DNA from: Bradyrhizobium sp. NDS-1
Lineage (GTDB): Bacteria > Pseudomonadota > Alphaproteobacteria > Rhizobiales > Xanthobacteraceae
Assembly (NCBI RefSeq): GCF_032918005.1
Contig: NZ_CP136628.1
Span: forward strand, 1,039,501-1,103,500
DNA: 64,000 nucleotides
Direction of reading: 5' to 3'
In this document: positions 39,705 to 48,034 of the stretch, in pieces
Layout of the letters: each line of letters begins with the position of its first letter
How positions within the stretch are numbered: the first letter of the stretch is position 1
The notes under the pieces: model-generated
What the model was told of the DNA's origin: nothing
The model's input: the letters and a program-made list of their open reading frames with translations, nothing else
Databases searched by the model: none
Position numbers and translations under genes: made by a program

Positions 39705-41323
39705 CAGCCCTTGACGAACTGGCGGTAGTCCGGTTCGCGGTGAAACCAGAACTCGTAGCCTGTGACGGCCTTCTGCATCGCGACATCGTGGATCGGCTGG
39801 TTGAGCGGAACGACGGGAACGTCGCGCATGCAGAGCGCGATGAAATCCTTCACGCACCGGTCGTACTCCGCGGTATCGGCCGTGAACCGCGCCTTGTCGA
39901 TCAGCGCGTCCATCTCCTTGTTCTGATAGGACGAGATGTTGAAGATCGAGTTGTTGCCGTGGAAATTCCAGTAGAAGTAATATTCGGGATAGTCCAGCCA
40001 GCCGCTGAAGCGGTTGAGCGCGAGTGGCAGCTCCTTCTTGTTCAGCGTGGTGCGCCAGTTGGCGCCGGGGATCTTTTCGATAGCCGCCTTGATGCCGATC
40101 TTGGCAAGGCTCTCCTGGATCAGGATCGCTGTCGGCTCGCCGACAGTGGCGGTACCCGTGTCGAGCGACAACGTCGTCTCCAGGCCGGACTCGAAGCCTG
40201 CTTCCTTCATCAGCGCCTTGGCCTTGTCGAGATCGGTGACATAGGGAAACGGCTGCGGCCAGACCGGCTTTGAGACCTCTGCCGCTCCGCCGTACATCGG
40301 AACGGCGCGCCCAAAGAACGCACTGCTCTGGATCTGCTCATATGGCATCGCCCAGGCGATGGCTTGGCGCAGCTTCACATTGTCGAACGGCGGCTTCGCG
40401 GTGTTGAGCGCGAGGGACCAGAGCGCGTTCGGGATCGGCACGCCCGACACCTTGACCTTGCCCTCCCTGATGATCTGCTCGAAATCGCGCGGCGCAAAGC
40501 CGCTGGAGATGTCCGCATCGCCCCGCTCCAGCATGGCGCGGCGCGTGCCGGCGGAGGGGACGTCGCGCGCGATCACGCGCCTGACTTTCGGCAGCGGGCC
40601 GCTCTTCCAGTCGTCGAACCGCGCCAGCACGGTTTCGCTGCCCGGCTTCCAGCTCTCGATCTTGTAGGCGCCACCGCCGGCCTCGTTGTTCCTGAGCCAC
40701 GCCAAAGCCCAGGGGTCTTCCGGCGTCGCATTCTTTTTCGCAAGCTCGGAGTTGATGATGAAGGGTACGACGACCGCGACGTTGAACAGCAGCATCTTGT
40801 CCTTGCGGACATAGTCGATGCGGAAGGTGTGGTCGTCGACCACGACGAACTGCTCGGGCTTCTCCAGCGATCCCGCCGACATCTGGAAGGTCGGAAAGCC
40901 GCCGACCTTCACCGCACGGTCGAACGACCATTTGACGTCCTTGGCGGCAACAGGCGTGCCGTCGTGGAATTTCGCGTCCTTGCGGAGCTTGAAGGTGCAG
41001 GACATGCCGTCGGCGGCGACTTGCCAGCTCTCCGCGAGTTCGGGTGCTAGCTTCTCGCGGTCGTACGAGAGCGTCCCGTCAGGGAGCGTCTTCGAGGTGT
41101 AGCTCAGCAGCCGGTCGTAGCAGTTCCAGGACAGGCCGTTCACAGTCTGGTTGGAGCCGACGCCCTGCATGTCGAGCGAGTTCGGCCCGAGCTCCTGCAC
41201 CACCAGCAGCGTCTCGCTGCGCGCCTGCGCTGATGCGAAGCGCGGGGCAAGGGTCGTCCCGGCGATGCCGAGGCCGCCGAGCACGACGCTACGCCGGTTG
41301 ATGTCGAAAGATGATGCGCTCAT
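39704..41323 (-). CDS. Peptide/nickel-type ABC substrate-binding protein (orphan, Tat signal)
   Basis: The 539-residue protein is a type II binding protein of the SBP_bac_5 (OppA/DppA) family, with LAPELAESWQVAADGMSCTFKLRKDAKFHDGTPVAAKDVKWSFDRAV as its hallmark. The N-terminus has a twin-arginine signal (INRRSVVLGGLGIAG), so it is exported folded by the Tat system. No permease or ATPase genes are adjacent. The start at 41323 follows GAGGAGG. The TetR gene lies 56 bp upstream on the same strand. Confidence 0.9.
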   Translation of the reverse strand: MSASSFDINRRSVVLGGLGIAGTTLAPRFASAQARSETLLVVQELGPNSLDMQGVGSNQTVNGLSWNCYDRLLSYTSKTLPDGTLSYDREKLAPELAESWQVAADGMSCTFKLRKDAKFHDGTPVAAKDVKWSFDRAVKVGGFPTFQMSAGSLEKPEQFVVVDDHTFRIDYVRKDKMLLFNVAVVVPFIINSELAKKNATPEDPWALAWLRNNEAGGGAYKIESWKPGSETVLARFDDWKSGPLPKVRRVIARDVPSAGTRRAMLERGDADISSGFAPRDFEQIIREGKVKVSGVPIPNALWSLALNTAKPPFDNVKLRQAIAWAMPYEQIQSSAFFGRAVPMYGGAAEVSKPVWPQPFPYVTDLDKAKALMKEAGFESGLETTLSLDTGTATVGEPTAILIQESLAKIGIKAAIEKIPGANWRTTLNKKELPLALNRFSGWLDYPEYYFYWNFHGNNSIFNISSYQNKEMDALIDKARFTADTAEYDRCVKDFIALCMRDVPVVPLNQPIHDVAMQKAVTGYEFWFHREPDYRQFVKG

Positions 41324-41379
41324 CGCCGCCTCCTCGAGAGAATTGCACGATGAGGAGGCAAGGCGCATGCCATGCGCAG

Positions 41380-41988
41380 CTAGCTCTGGTGCGCAATCAA
41401 CCCTTCGATCATCGCACGCACGAGGCGAGCGATTTCCTCGCGCAGCGCCGGCAGCGGCACGGCAACCAGCTTCTGCTCCAGTCCCAGTGCCACCATGCCA
41501 TGCACCGCCGAGAACAGGCTGCGCGCGGTGATGCCGAGCTCCTCGGGGCTACGCTTCGGAAATAACGTGGCCAGCGGTTGGTAGATGTGGCGGAACAGTT
41601 GCATCTGGTCTTCGACGGACCAGTCGGGGACGGTCTTGTCGGCCTCCATGCGGTGCTCGAACAGCGCACGCCAGAGCTGGAGATTCTCCGCCGCAAAATC
41701 GCAATAGGCGATGGCGATGCGGACCAGCGTCTCTTGCGGTATTGCCTCGCCCGCGCTGACCGCGGCGCTGAGCGCCTCGTCGAGCCGGAGCAGCGTGCGG
41801 GAGCCCACGCGCAGGATCAGCTCGTCCATGTCGGCCACGAGATTGTAGACCGCGCCATTGGCGCAGCCGATCTCGCGGGCGAGATCGCGGGTTTTCAGGC
41901 CGGACAATCCGCGCTCGGCGATCATCCACTCCGCCGCCAGGATCAGGTCGGACCGAAGTTTTTCTCGACGTTTCAAGGTCTTAGACAT
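41380..41988 (-). CDS. TetR family transcriptional repressor
   Basis: The 202-residue protein has an N-terminal TetR DNA-binding domain (RREKLRSDLILAAEWMIAERGLSGLKTRDLAREIGCANGAVYNLVADMDELI) and a C-terminal ligand domain. It is divergent from the pspA-yiaA-like genes, and three perfect palindromes lie between the two starts, its probable operators. Genes read by the TetR promoter continue into the peptide-binding protein. I chose the start at 41988; the longer frame to 42039 runs through the operator region. Confidence 0.88.
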   Translation of the reverse strand: MSKTLKRREKLRSDLILAAEWMIAERGLSGLKTRDLAREIGCANGAVYNLVADMDELILRVGSRTLLRLDEALSAAVSAGEAIPQETLVRIAIAYCDFAAENLQLWRALFEHRMEADKTVPDWSVEDQMQLFRHIYQPLATLFPKRSPEELGITARSLFSAVHGMVALGLEQKLVAVPLPALREEIARLVRAMIEGLIAHQS

Positions 41989-42002
41989 AGATGAGCCAAA
42001 CT

Positions 42003-42074
42003 TTGAGCGCTGCTCAAATTTATATTGAACGATGTTCAAGGATCCTGCTACAAAGGATCATGAGCAACGCTCAT
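42003..42074. promoter_or_regulatory. Three perfect palindromic operators, probable TetR binding sites
   Basis: TTGAGC-N3-GCTCAA (42003-42017), TTGAAC-N3-GTTCAA (42025-42039) and ATGAGC-N3-GCTCAT (42060-42074) are perfect 6-3-6 palindromes. The first two centres are 22 bp apart, about two helical turns; the third is 35 bp on. They fill the TetR/pspA-like divergent promoter region. Confidence 0.75.
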
Positions 42075-42089
42075 AACAGGGAGCTACAG

Positions 42090-42785
42090 ATGTTCAAGAC
42101 AGTCGTGACACTTTTCCGCGGCAGCGTGGCCGCCGCGGGCGAAGAGCTGGAAGACCGGACGGCCCTTCTGATCCTCGACCAGCAGATGCGCGATGCGGCC
42201 GCGGCCGTCGAGCGCAGCAAGCGGACGCTGGCCTTGGCGATCGCGCAGGATCAGCAGGAGGGCCGCAAGCTCGAGGCGACGATCGGCCGCATCGCCGATC
42301 TCGAAACGCGCGCGGTTGCGGCGCTCGACGGCCGCCGTGAGGATCTCGCCAGGGACGCGGCCGAAGCCATCGCAGGCCTGGAGGCCGACCGCGATGCAGC
42401 GATGACGGCCCGTGCGCTGTTCGCGACCGAGATCGCCAGGCTGAAGCGGCACGTCGCAAATGCGCAGGCCCGCATCACCGAGCTCGATCGGGGCCGTCGC
42501 GTCGCCCGCGCCTCGGAGGCGGTGCGCTCGCTTCGCCGCAGCGGCATCGAAGCGGCGCGTCCCTACGAATCCACGTTGCCGGAGGCGGAGAGCACCCTGA
42601 GGCGGCTGCGCGATCGGCAGATGGAAGCCCAGGCTGCCGACGATGCGCTCGTCGAGCTCGATGCGGCGATGGGTCCCCTCGCCACCGCCGAAAGATTGGC
42701 GGAGCAGGGCTTTGGCCCGCGGCTGAAGACGACTGCAGACGACGTGCTGGCGCGGTTGAAGTCCAACCGGACGCCGGCTGCCTGA
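42090..42785 (+). CDS. PspA/IM30 family envelope-stress protein
   Basis: The 231-residue protein is almost entirely predicted coiled coil (residues about 20-215), with the family start MFKTVVTLFRGSVAAAGEELED. PspA/IM30 proteins coat and repair the inner membrane. Compared with E. coli PspA it is rich in Ala, Glu and Arg. AGGGAG precedes the ATG at 42090. A YiaA-like gene follows after 38 bp. Confidence 0.82.
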   Translation: MFKTVVTLFRGSVAAAGEELEDRTALLILDQQMRDAAAAVERSKRTLALAIAQDQQEGRKLEATIGRIADLETRAVAALDGRREDLARDAAEAIAGLEADRDAAMTARALFATEIARLKRHVANAQARITELDRGRRVARASEAVRSLRRSGIEAARPYESTLPEAESTLRRLRDRQMEAQAADDALVELDAAMGPLATAERLAEQGFGPRLKTTADDVLARLKSNRTPAA

Positions 42786-42823
42786 CCCCAACTCATCATC
42801 ATTCGAGCCAACAGGAGACCATC

Positions 42824-43099
42824 ATGAACCAGAACGGCCAGCCCCACAGCAGCGCCTGGGTGAGCTTCACTTACGCGTCCTTTGCAGCCTCCGCTTTCCT
42901 CGTCGCCATCGGTGTCTTCTTCCTGCCGATCGACGTCTGGATGAAGGGTTATCTCACCATGGGTATCGTGATGCTGGTCCAGACCTGCATCACCCTGACC
43001 AAGACCGTGCGTGACAATCACGAGAGCAGCCGGCTGGTGAACCGCATCGAGGACGCGAAGGCCGAGCGGCTGCTGATGGAGGTTTCCAAGGCCGCGTGA
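42824..43099 (+). CDS. YiaA/YiaB-like two-helix inner-membrane protein
   Basis: The 91-residue protein has two membrane helices (about 12-33 and 42-60) in the YiaAA_2TM arrangement, with a polar C-terminal helix. It follows the PspA-like gene by 38 bp with AGGAGA upstream and is almost certainly co-transcribed, so it belongs to the TetR-controlled envelope module. The stop lies inside a 15-bp tandem duplication (43090-43119). Confidence 0.85.
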   Translation: MNQNGQPHSSAWVSFTYASFAASAFLVAIGVFFLPIDVWMKGYLTMGIVMLVQTCITLTKTVRDNHESSRLVNRIEDAKAERLLMEVSKAA

Positions 43100-43147
43100 A
43101 GAATGGCCGCGTGAAAAATGCCTCGAGCTGATCCGGACGAGAAGCAA

Positions 43148-43180
43148 GAGAGCCGCGGAGCAACTGGCGCCGCGGCTCTC
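43148..43180 (+). terminator. Strong hairpin after the pspA-yiaA-like operon
   Basis: GAGAGCCGCGG (43148-43158) pairs perfectly with CCGCGGCTCTC (43170-43180). There is no T-run, so it may act as an RNA-stabilising end or a Rho-assisted stop. Confidence 0.5.
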
Positions 43181-43292
43181 GCGTCCGCAACCGTCCGGAA
43201 TGACGTCTTGATGGTTGCGATCCCCGTGGCGCATTGTGCTTCGGCTGCAAGTGGGATATGGCTCTCGCGCTTTTCAGAGGCGGAGACGAGCT

Positions 43293-43499
43293 TTGTCGAA
43301 ACAATCGCTGCGTGAAGAGGCCGAGCGCCTGATCCGCGAATCGATGGAAAAGAAGACCATCGTCGTCAAGCAGGGCGCGACCCGCATCGAGGCCGTCTGC
43401 GGCAAGTGCGGCGCGCCGAACCGGGTCCAGGCGGAGAAAGGCCAGACCCGGGTCAAGTTCGCCTGCAAGAATTGTGGGCATCAGCAGGAGACGCTGTAG
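43293..43499 (+). CDS. Small zinc-ribbon protein (68 aa)
   Basis: The 68-residue protein has two CxxC pairs (CGKCG, then CKNCGH) spaced 24 residues apart, a zinc ribbon preceded by a charged helix (LREEAERLIRESMEKK). No ATG fits; the start is TTG at 43293 with GGAG eight bases upstream. A longer form from 43215 has an unlikely composition. Function unknown, possibly an RNA- or protein-binding adaptor. Confidence 0.65.
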   Translation: MSKQSLREEAERLIRESMEKKTIVVKQGATRIEAVCGKCGAPNRVQAEKGQTRVKFACKNCGHQQETL

Positions 43500-43535
43500 G
43501 GTTTTAACCCTCTCCCACAAGGGAGAAGGAAAGAT

Positions 43536-44381
43536 CTAGTTCCCCTCCACAAACCTCTTGAATGCATCCGCATAGTCCGGGTGCCAGCGCGACAGCGGCG
43601 GGCGGTTCTCGATGATGTCGCCGGCGGCCCATTCCATGCGCTTCTCGTCGAGCACGCGCGGTACGTCATTGTCCGGGCAGAGAATGTAGAAATCGCCCAT
43701 CTCCAGCCGCGCCAGCATGAAATCGATCGTCTGCTCCGGCGTCCAGGCGCCGGCCGGCTTTTCGGTGCGCCCCTTTGCGGTGAGGCCGGTGAAGACGAAG
43801 CCCGGTATCAGCAGGTGTGCCGTGATGCGACAGTCTTTTGTGTTGCGCAGCTCGTGCTGGAGCGCTTCGGTGAACGCCTTCACCCCGGCCTTGGAGACGT
43901 TGTAGGCGGGATCGCCCGGCGGTGTAGTGATGCCCTGCTTCGAGCCCGTGTTGATGATGAGGCCGCCTTTGCCACGCGCGATCATCTGGGGCGCGAAGAT
44001 GCGCGAGCCGTTGATGATGCCCCACATGTTGACGGCGATGATGCGCTGCCAATGGTCGGGTTCGCCGAGCAGCGTGCTGCCCGGCTGGATGCCGGCATTG
44101 TTCATGAGCAGGTCGGTTCCGCCGAAATGCGCGCCCACGGCGCGCTCCAGTTCCATCACGCTCTCGGCCCTGCTGACATCGACGACGGAGGTCATCACCT
44201 TTGTGGCATCGGTAACGGATGAGAGTTTTGTTGCGGCCTCGGTCAGTCGAGCCTCATCGACATCCGCGATACACACCTTCATTCCGGCGCGCGCGAAGGC
44301 CATGGCTGCAGCCAATCCGATGCCGGACGCGCCACCGGTGATCACGGCAACATTGTTTTTCACGATGGCGGGATGTGGCAT
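43536..44381 (-). CDS. Short-chain dehydrogenase/reductase (SDR)
   Basis: The 281-residue protein has the classical SDR pattern: TGGASGIGLAAAMAFARAG for nucleotide binding, NNAG, catalytic Ser in NTGSKQG and the YxxxK motif AYNVSK. It would interconvert an alcohol and a ketone with NAD(P); the Asp in IADVDE suggests NAD preference. The substrate is unknown. GGAGA lies eight bases before the ATG. It is divergent from the aldehyde dehydrogenase gene. Confidence 0.9.
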   Translation of the reverse strand: MPHPAIVKNNVAVITGGASGIGLAAAMAFARAGMKVCIADVDEARLTEAATKLSSVTDATKVMTSVVDVSRAESVMELERAVGAHFGGTDLLMNNAGIQPGSTLLGEPDHWQRIIAVNMWGIINGSRIFAPQMIARGKGGLIINTGSKQGITTPPGDPAYNVSKAGVKAFTEALQHELRNTKDCRITAHLLIPGFVFTGLTAKGRTEKPAGAWTPEQTIDFMLARLEMGDFYILCPDNDVPRVLDEKRMEWAAGDIIENRPPLSRWHPDYADAFKRFVEGN

Positions 44382-44562
44382 GGGACGTCTCCGGAGCGGG
44401 GCTTGCTCGAGCTATAACATGGCGCTGCTGTGACCCCGCACAAGTCGGCATGGGAGGTCTTCGTTCCGCGCTGCCTTTACGCCTATCCGGCACCGCTGTA
44501 TCCTTCAACGCAACGATCCCGCCCAGATCGAACCAATCAATCACCTGACAGGGAGTGCAGCC

Positions 44563-46059
44563 ATGGCTGTGTCGCAGGCTATTCCGATCACGCGTCATCC
44601 GTTCGCGAACGGGTCCTACAAGCAGATGCTGATCGACGGGAAGTGGGTCGATGCAGCCTCAGGCAAGCGCTTCGAGACCCGCAATCCCGCGACAGGCGAG
44701 CTGCTCGCAACGGTCGCCGAGGGTGACAAGGAAGACATCGATCGTGCGGTTGCCGCCGCCCGCCGCGCCTTCGAAGGACCCTGGAGCAAGGTCAAGCCGT
44801 TCGAACGGCAGAACCTGCTTCTGAAGCTTGCCGATCTCGTCGAGAAGAATTTCGACGAATTGTCGCAGCTCGACACGCTCGACATGGGCGCGCCGCTCAG
44901 CCGCACCCGCGCCTATCGCCTGCGCGCCGTCGGCATGCTGCGCTACTACGCCGGCCAGACCACGGCGATCCACGGCGAGACCATCGAGAACTCGCTGCCT
45001 GGCGAAATCTTCTCCTATACGTTGAAGGAGCCGATCGGCGTCGTCGGCGCCATCATCCCCTGGAACGGTCCGCTCACCGCGACGATCTGGAAGATCGGCC
45101 CGGCAATCGCGACCGGCTGCACCGTGGTGCTCAAGCCCGCCGAAGAGGCGCCGCTGACCTCGCTGCGCATCGCCGAGCTGGCGATGGAGGCAGGCATTCC
45201 GCCCGGCGTCATCAACGTCGTGCCCGGCTACGGCGAGACCGCGGGCGCCGCGCTCGCCTCGCATCATGACGTGGACAAGGTTGCATTCACCGGCTCGCAC
45301 GTCACGGGCCAGTCGATCATCCGCGCCTCGGCCGGAAACTTGAAGCGTGTTTCGCTCGAGCTCGGCGGCAAGTCGCCGGACATCGTGTTCGCGGATGCCG
45401 ATCTCGATGCCGCCGTGCCCGGCGCGGCGATGGCGGTGTTCGCCAATTCGGGCCAGATCTGCAGCGCAGGTACGCGGCTGTTCGTCGAGCAGTCGATCTA
45501 CGAGGAGTTCGTCGGCCGCGTCGCCGAGTTCGGCAAGAAGCTGCAGGTCGGCAACGGTCTCGATCCCAATGTGCAGATCGGCCCGCTCGTGTCCGAAGAG
45601 CAACTCAAGCGCGTCACCGGCTATCTCGACATCGGCCAGAAGGAAGGCGCGAAGGCACTCGCCGGCGGTGGCCGAGCTACCGAAGGCGCGCTGTCGAAGG
45701 GCTTCTTCGTCTCGCCGACGGTGTTCGCGGGCGTCCAGGACAATATGCGCATCGCGCAGGAGGAGATTTTTGGTCCCGTCATCTCCGCGATCGCGTTCAA
45801 GGACATGGACGAACTCGTCAAGCGCGCCAACAATACCACCTTCGGCCTCGGCTCCGGCCTGTGGACGCGCGACGTCAGCAAGGCGCACGCGGTTGCAAAA
45901 TCGCTGCGCGCAGGTTCGGTGTGGGTGAATTGCTACCAGGCGATGGATCCTGCCGTGCCCTTCGGCGGCTACAAGATGAGCGGCTACGGCCGCGAGTCCG
46001 GCAAGCAGCATGTCGAGGAATATCTCAACGTGAAGGCCGTCTGGATCAAGACGGCTTAA
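44563..46059 (+). CDS. NAD(P)-dependent aldehyde dehydrogenase
   Basis: The 498-residue protein has full ALDH architecture: the Rossmann-fold segment, the active-site Glu in LELGGKSP and the catalytic Cys300 in NSGQICSAGTRLF. It oxidises an aldehyde to the acid; the ends match enzymes of the betaine-, phenylacetaldehyde- and vanillin-type group. CAGGGAG precedes the ATG at 44563. In this neighbourhood it could handle the benzaldehyde made by the decarboxylase at 48035. Confidence 0.92.
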   Translation: MAVSQAIPITRHPFANGSYKQMLIDGKWVDAASGKRFETRNPATGELLATVAEGDKEDIDRAVAAARRAFEGPWSKVKPFERQNLLLKLADLVEKNFDELSQLDTLDMGAPLSRTRAYRLRAVGMLRYYAGQTTAIHGETIENSLPGEIFSYTLKEPIGVVGAIIPWNGPLTATIWKIGPAIATGCTVVLKPAEEAPLTSLRIAELAMEAGIPPGVINVVPGYGETAGAALASHHDVDKVAFTGSHVTGQSIIRASAGNLKRVSLELGGKSPDIVFADADLDAAVPGAAMAVFANSGQICSAGTRLFVEQSIYEEFVGRVAEFGKKLQVGNGLDPNVQIGPLVSEEQLKRVTGYLDIGQKEGAKALAGGGRATEGALSKGFFVSPTVFAGVQDNMRIAQEEIFGPVISAIAFKDMDELVKRANNTTFGLGSGLWTRDVSKAHAVAKSLRAGSVWVNCYQAMDPAVPFGGYKMSGYGRESGKQHVEEYLNVKAVWIKTA

Positions 46060-46102
46060 AGATCTGTCCTCTTCCGCCTTCCACGAGGGGGAATATCTAC
46101 TT

Positions 46103-46130
46103 GGGGCGGCGCCTTTCCGGCGACCGCCCC
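46103..46130 (+). terminator. GC-rich hairpin between the ALDH and ene-reductase genes
   Basis: GGGGCGG (46103-46109) pairs with CCGCCCC (46124-46130), with an inner CGCC/GGCG stem. No T-run follows; it may shape read-through between the two genes. Confidence 0.4.
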
Positions 46131-46174
46131 CTCGCTATATGATCCACATCCTTTCATAGACATCCGGGGACCAC

Positions 46175-47302
46175 ATGAAATTCGAGGCGTTGTTCAAACC
46201 GTTGCAGGTCGGTCCGTACAAGCTTGCACATCGCGTCGCGATGGCGCCGCTGACGCGCATGCGCGCCGAGCGCGAGACTTTCTCACCGCGGCCGCTCAAC
46301 GCCGAATATTATGGCCAGCGCGCCACAAAGGGCGGCCTGATCATCGCCGAAGCCTCGCCGGTGCTCTCGCATGGCCGCGGCAATCCGGCGACACCGGGCA
46401 TCTATTCGGAGGCGCAGATCGCCGGCTGGCGCAAGGTGGTCGACGCGGTCCACGCCAAGGGCGGCATCATCTTCCTCCAGCTCTGGCATGTCGGCCGCGT
46501 CTCGCATTCATCCTTCCACGGCGGCGAGCTGCCGGTTTCGGCCTCCGCGATCCCGATCAAGGCGGAAGGCATGAAGGCGATGACGGCAGACGGCAAGATC
46601 TCCGACTATGAGACGCCGCGCGCGCTGGAGACCGAGGAGGTCAAGGGTATCGTCGAAGCTTTCCGGCAAGGCGCCAGGAATGCGCTCGCCGCCGGCTTCG
46701 ACGGCGTCGAGATCCACGGCGCCAACGGTTACCTGCTCGAGCAATTCCTGCAATCGCGCAGCAACCAGCGCACCGATCAATATGGCGGCTCGATCGAGAA
46801 CCGCGCGCGCCTGTTGCTCGAAGTCACGCAAGCCGCGATCGACGTCTGGGGCGCGAACCGCGTCGCCGTCCGGCTGTCGCCGCACGGCATCGCCAATGAT
46901 TCCGGCGAGCCCGATCCGATGCCGCTTTATACCCACGTGGTGAAGGCGCTCGACAAGCTCGGGCTTGCCTATCTGCACTTCATCGAGCCGCGCTCCAGCG
47001 GCGCCGGCCGTGCCGACGTCCATTGGGAGAATGTGCCCTCCGCGATGGTGCTGTTCCGGCCGCTCTACAGTGGCGTGCTGATGACCGCCGGCGGCTTCAC
47101 CGGCGAGACTGCGAACGCAGCGATCGCCGATGGCCACGCCGACATCATCGCCTTCGGCCGCATCTTCATCTCCAATCCGGACCTGCCGCGCCGCCTGCAG
47201 CATGACTACCCGATCACGCCGTACAACCGTGCGACGTTCTACGGCGGCGAGGAGAAGGGGTATACGGATTATCCGGCATATGACGAACTGACGCCGGCCT
47301 GA
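46175..47302 (+). CDS. nemA: Old-yellow-enzyme family ene-reductase
   Basis: The 375-residue protein is an FMN-dependent ene-reductase. The TIM-barrel FMN site is in MAPLTRMRA, substrate binding in GVEIHGANGYLLEQFLQSRSNQRTDQYGGSIENRARLLLEV, and the phosphate site in ADIIAFGRIFISNPDLPRRL. It reduces activated carbon-carbon double bonds, and some members reduce N-ethylmaleimide or nitro esters. GGGGA lies eight bases before the ATG. It probably continues the ALDH transcript. Confidence 0.92.
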   Translation: MKFEALFKPLQVGPYKLAHRVAMAPLTRMRAERETFSPRPLNAEYYGQRATKGGLIIAEASPVLSHGRGNPATPGIYSEAQIAGWRKVVDAVHAKGGIIFLQLWHVGRVSHSSFHGGELPVSASAIPIKAEGMKAMTADGKISDYETPRALETEEVKGIVEAFRQGARNALAAGFDGVEIHGANGYLLEQFLQSRSNQRTDQYGGSIENRARLLLEVTQAAIDVWGANRVAVRLSPHGIANDSGEPDPMPLYTHVVKALDKLGLAYLHFIEPRSSGAGRADVHWENVPSAMVLFRPLYSGVLMTAGGFTGETANAAIADGHADIIAFGRIFISNPDLPRRLQHDYPITPYNRATFYGGEEKGYTDYPAYDELTPA

Positions 47303-47305
47303 CCA

Positions 47306-47410
47306 GTCGTTCCGGGGCGACGCGAAGCGTCGAGCCCGGAATCCATCTTCCGTCTTGGACTGCCGCTCGATGGATTCCGGGCCCGCCTTCGGCGCGTCCC
47401 GGAATGGCGA
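47306..47410. repeat. Palindromic repeat of the CCGGAAT family
   Basis: An element of about 105 bp opening GTCGTTCCGGGGCG and closing CGTCCCGGAATGGCG, with CCCGGAATCCAT facing ATGGATTCCGGG inside. It is related to family A by its ends and fills the gap before the GFA gene. Confidence 0.65.
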
Positions 47411-47422
47411 TGAGGAGACACC

Positions 47423-47926
47423 ATGGCCAAAGCCGCAGCCGCCGCAGGTAAAGCCACCGGCCAATGCCTCTGCGGCAAAATCCGCTTCGAGATCGACGTC
47501 CCTGCGCGCTGGGCCTGGCACGATCACTCCGCCGCCAGCCGCCGCGCCCACGGCGCAGCCTACGCGACCTATGTCGGAAGCTGGACGAAGCGGTTTCGCA
47601 TCATTTCGGGCAAGACGGCGCTTACCCGATACGAGGATAAGACAACGAAGACCGCGCGCAGCTTCTGCTCGCATTGCGGCACGCCGATCGCCTATGAGCG
47701 CCCGCGCGGGCCGCACATGGTCAACATCCCCCGCGCGCTTTTCAAGGAACGCACCGGCCGCCAGCCGCTCTATCACATCGCGATCGAAGAGCTGCAGGAA
47801 TGGGCCTATACCGGCGAGCCGCTGGTGCCGCTGAAGGGTTTTCCCGGCGTGGTCTGGCAGCGCTCGAGAAGGAAGAAGCGATCGAGAGGTGAAGATCCGT
47901 TCGAGCTGGGGCAAGAGGAGAGGTAG
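47423..47926 (+). CDS. GFA-family protein with degenerate zinc site
   Basis: The 167-residue protein keeps the N-terminal CLCGKIRFE and CSHCGTPI cysteines of the GFA fold, but the central CxCxxC is replaced by WHDHSAASRR, so one metal site is lost or rebuilt with His. A basic tail (QRSRRKKRSR) follows. Substrate unknown. It contrasts with the intact GFA protein at 16682. Confidence 0.82.
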   Translation: MAKAAAAAGKATGQCLCGKIRFEIDVPARWAWHDHSAASRRAHGAAYATYVGSWTKRFRIISGKTALTRYEDKTTKTARSFCSHCGTPIAYERPRGPHMVNIPRALFKERTGRQPLYHIAIEELQEWAYTGEPLVPLKGFPGVVWQRSRRKKRSRGEDPFELGQEER

Positions 47927-48034
47927 CGCTGCGTTCCCGCGCAACGCAGCCATGACCGCGCTTCCTTGCGCGTCTCCGGAAATTCCGGCCATCATGCCGC
48001 CGTCCTTGCGGCAACGCCCGCTCCTGGAGGAAAC

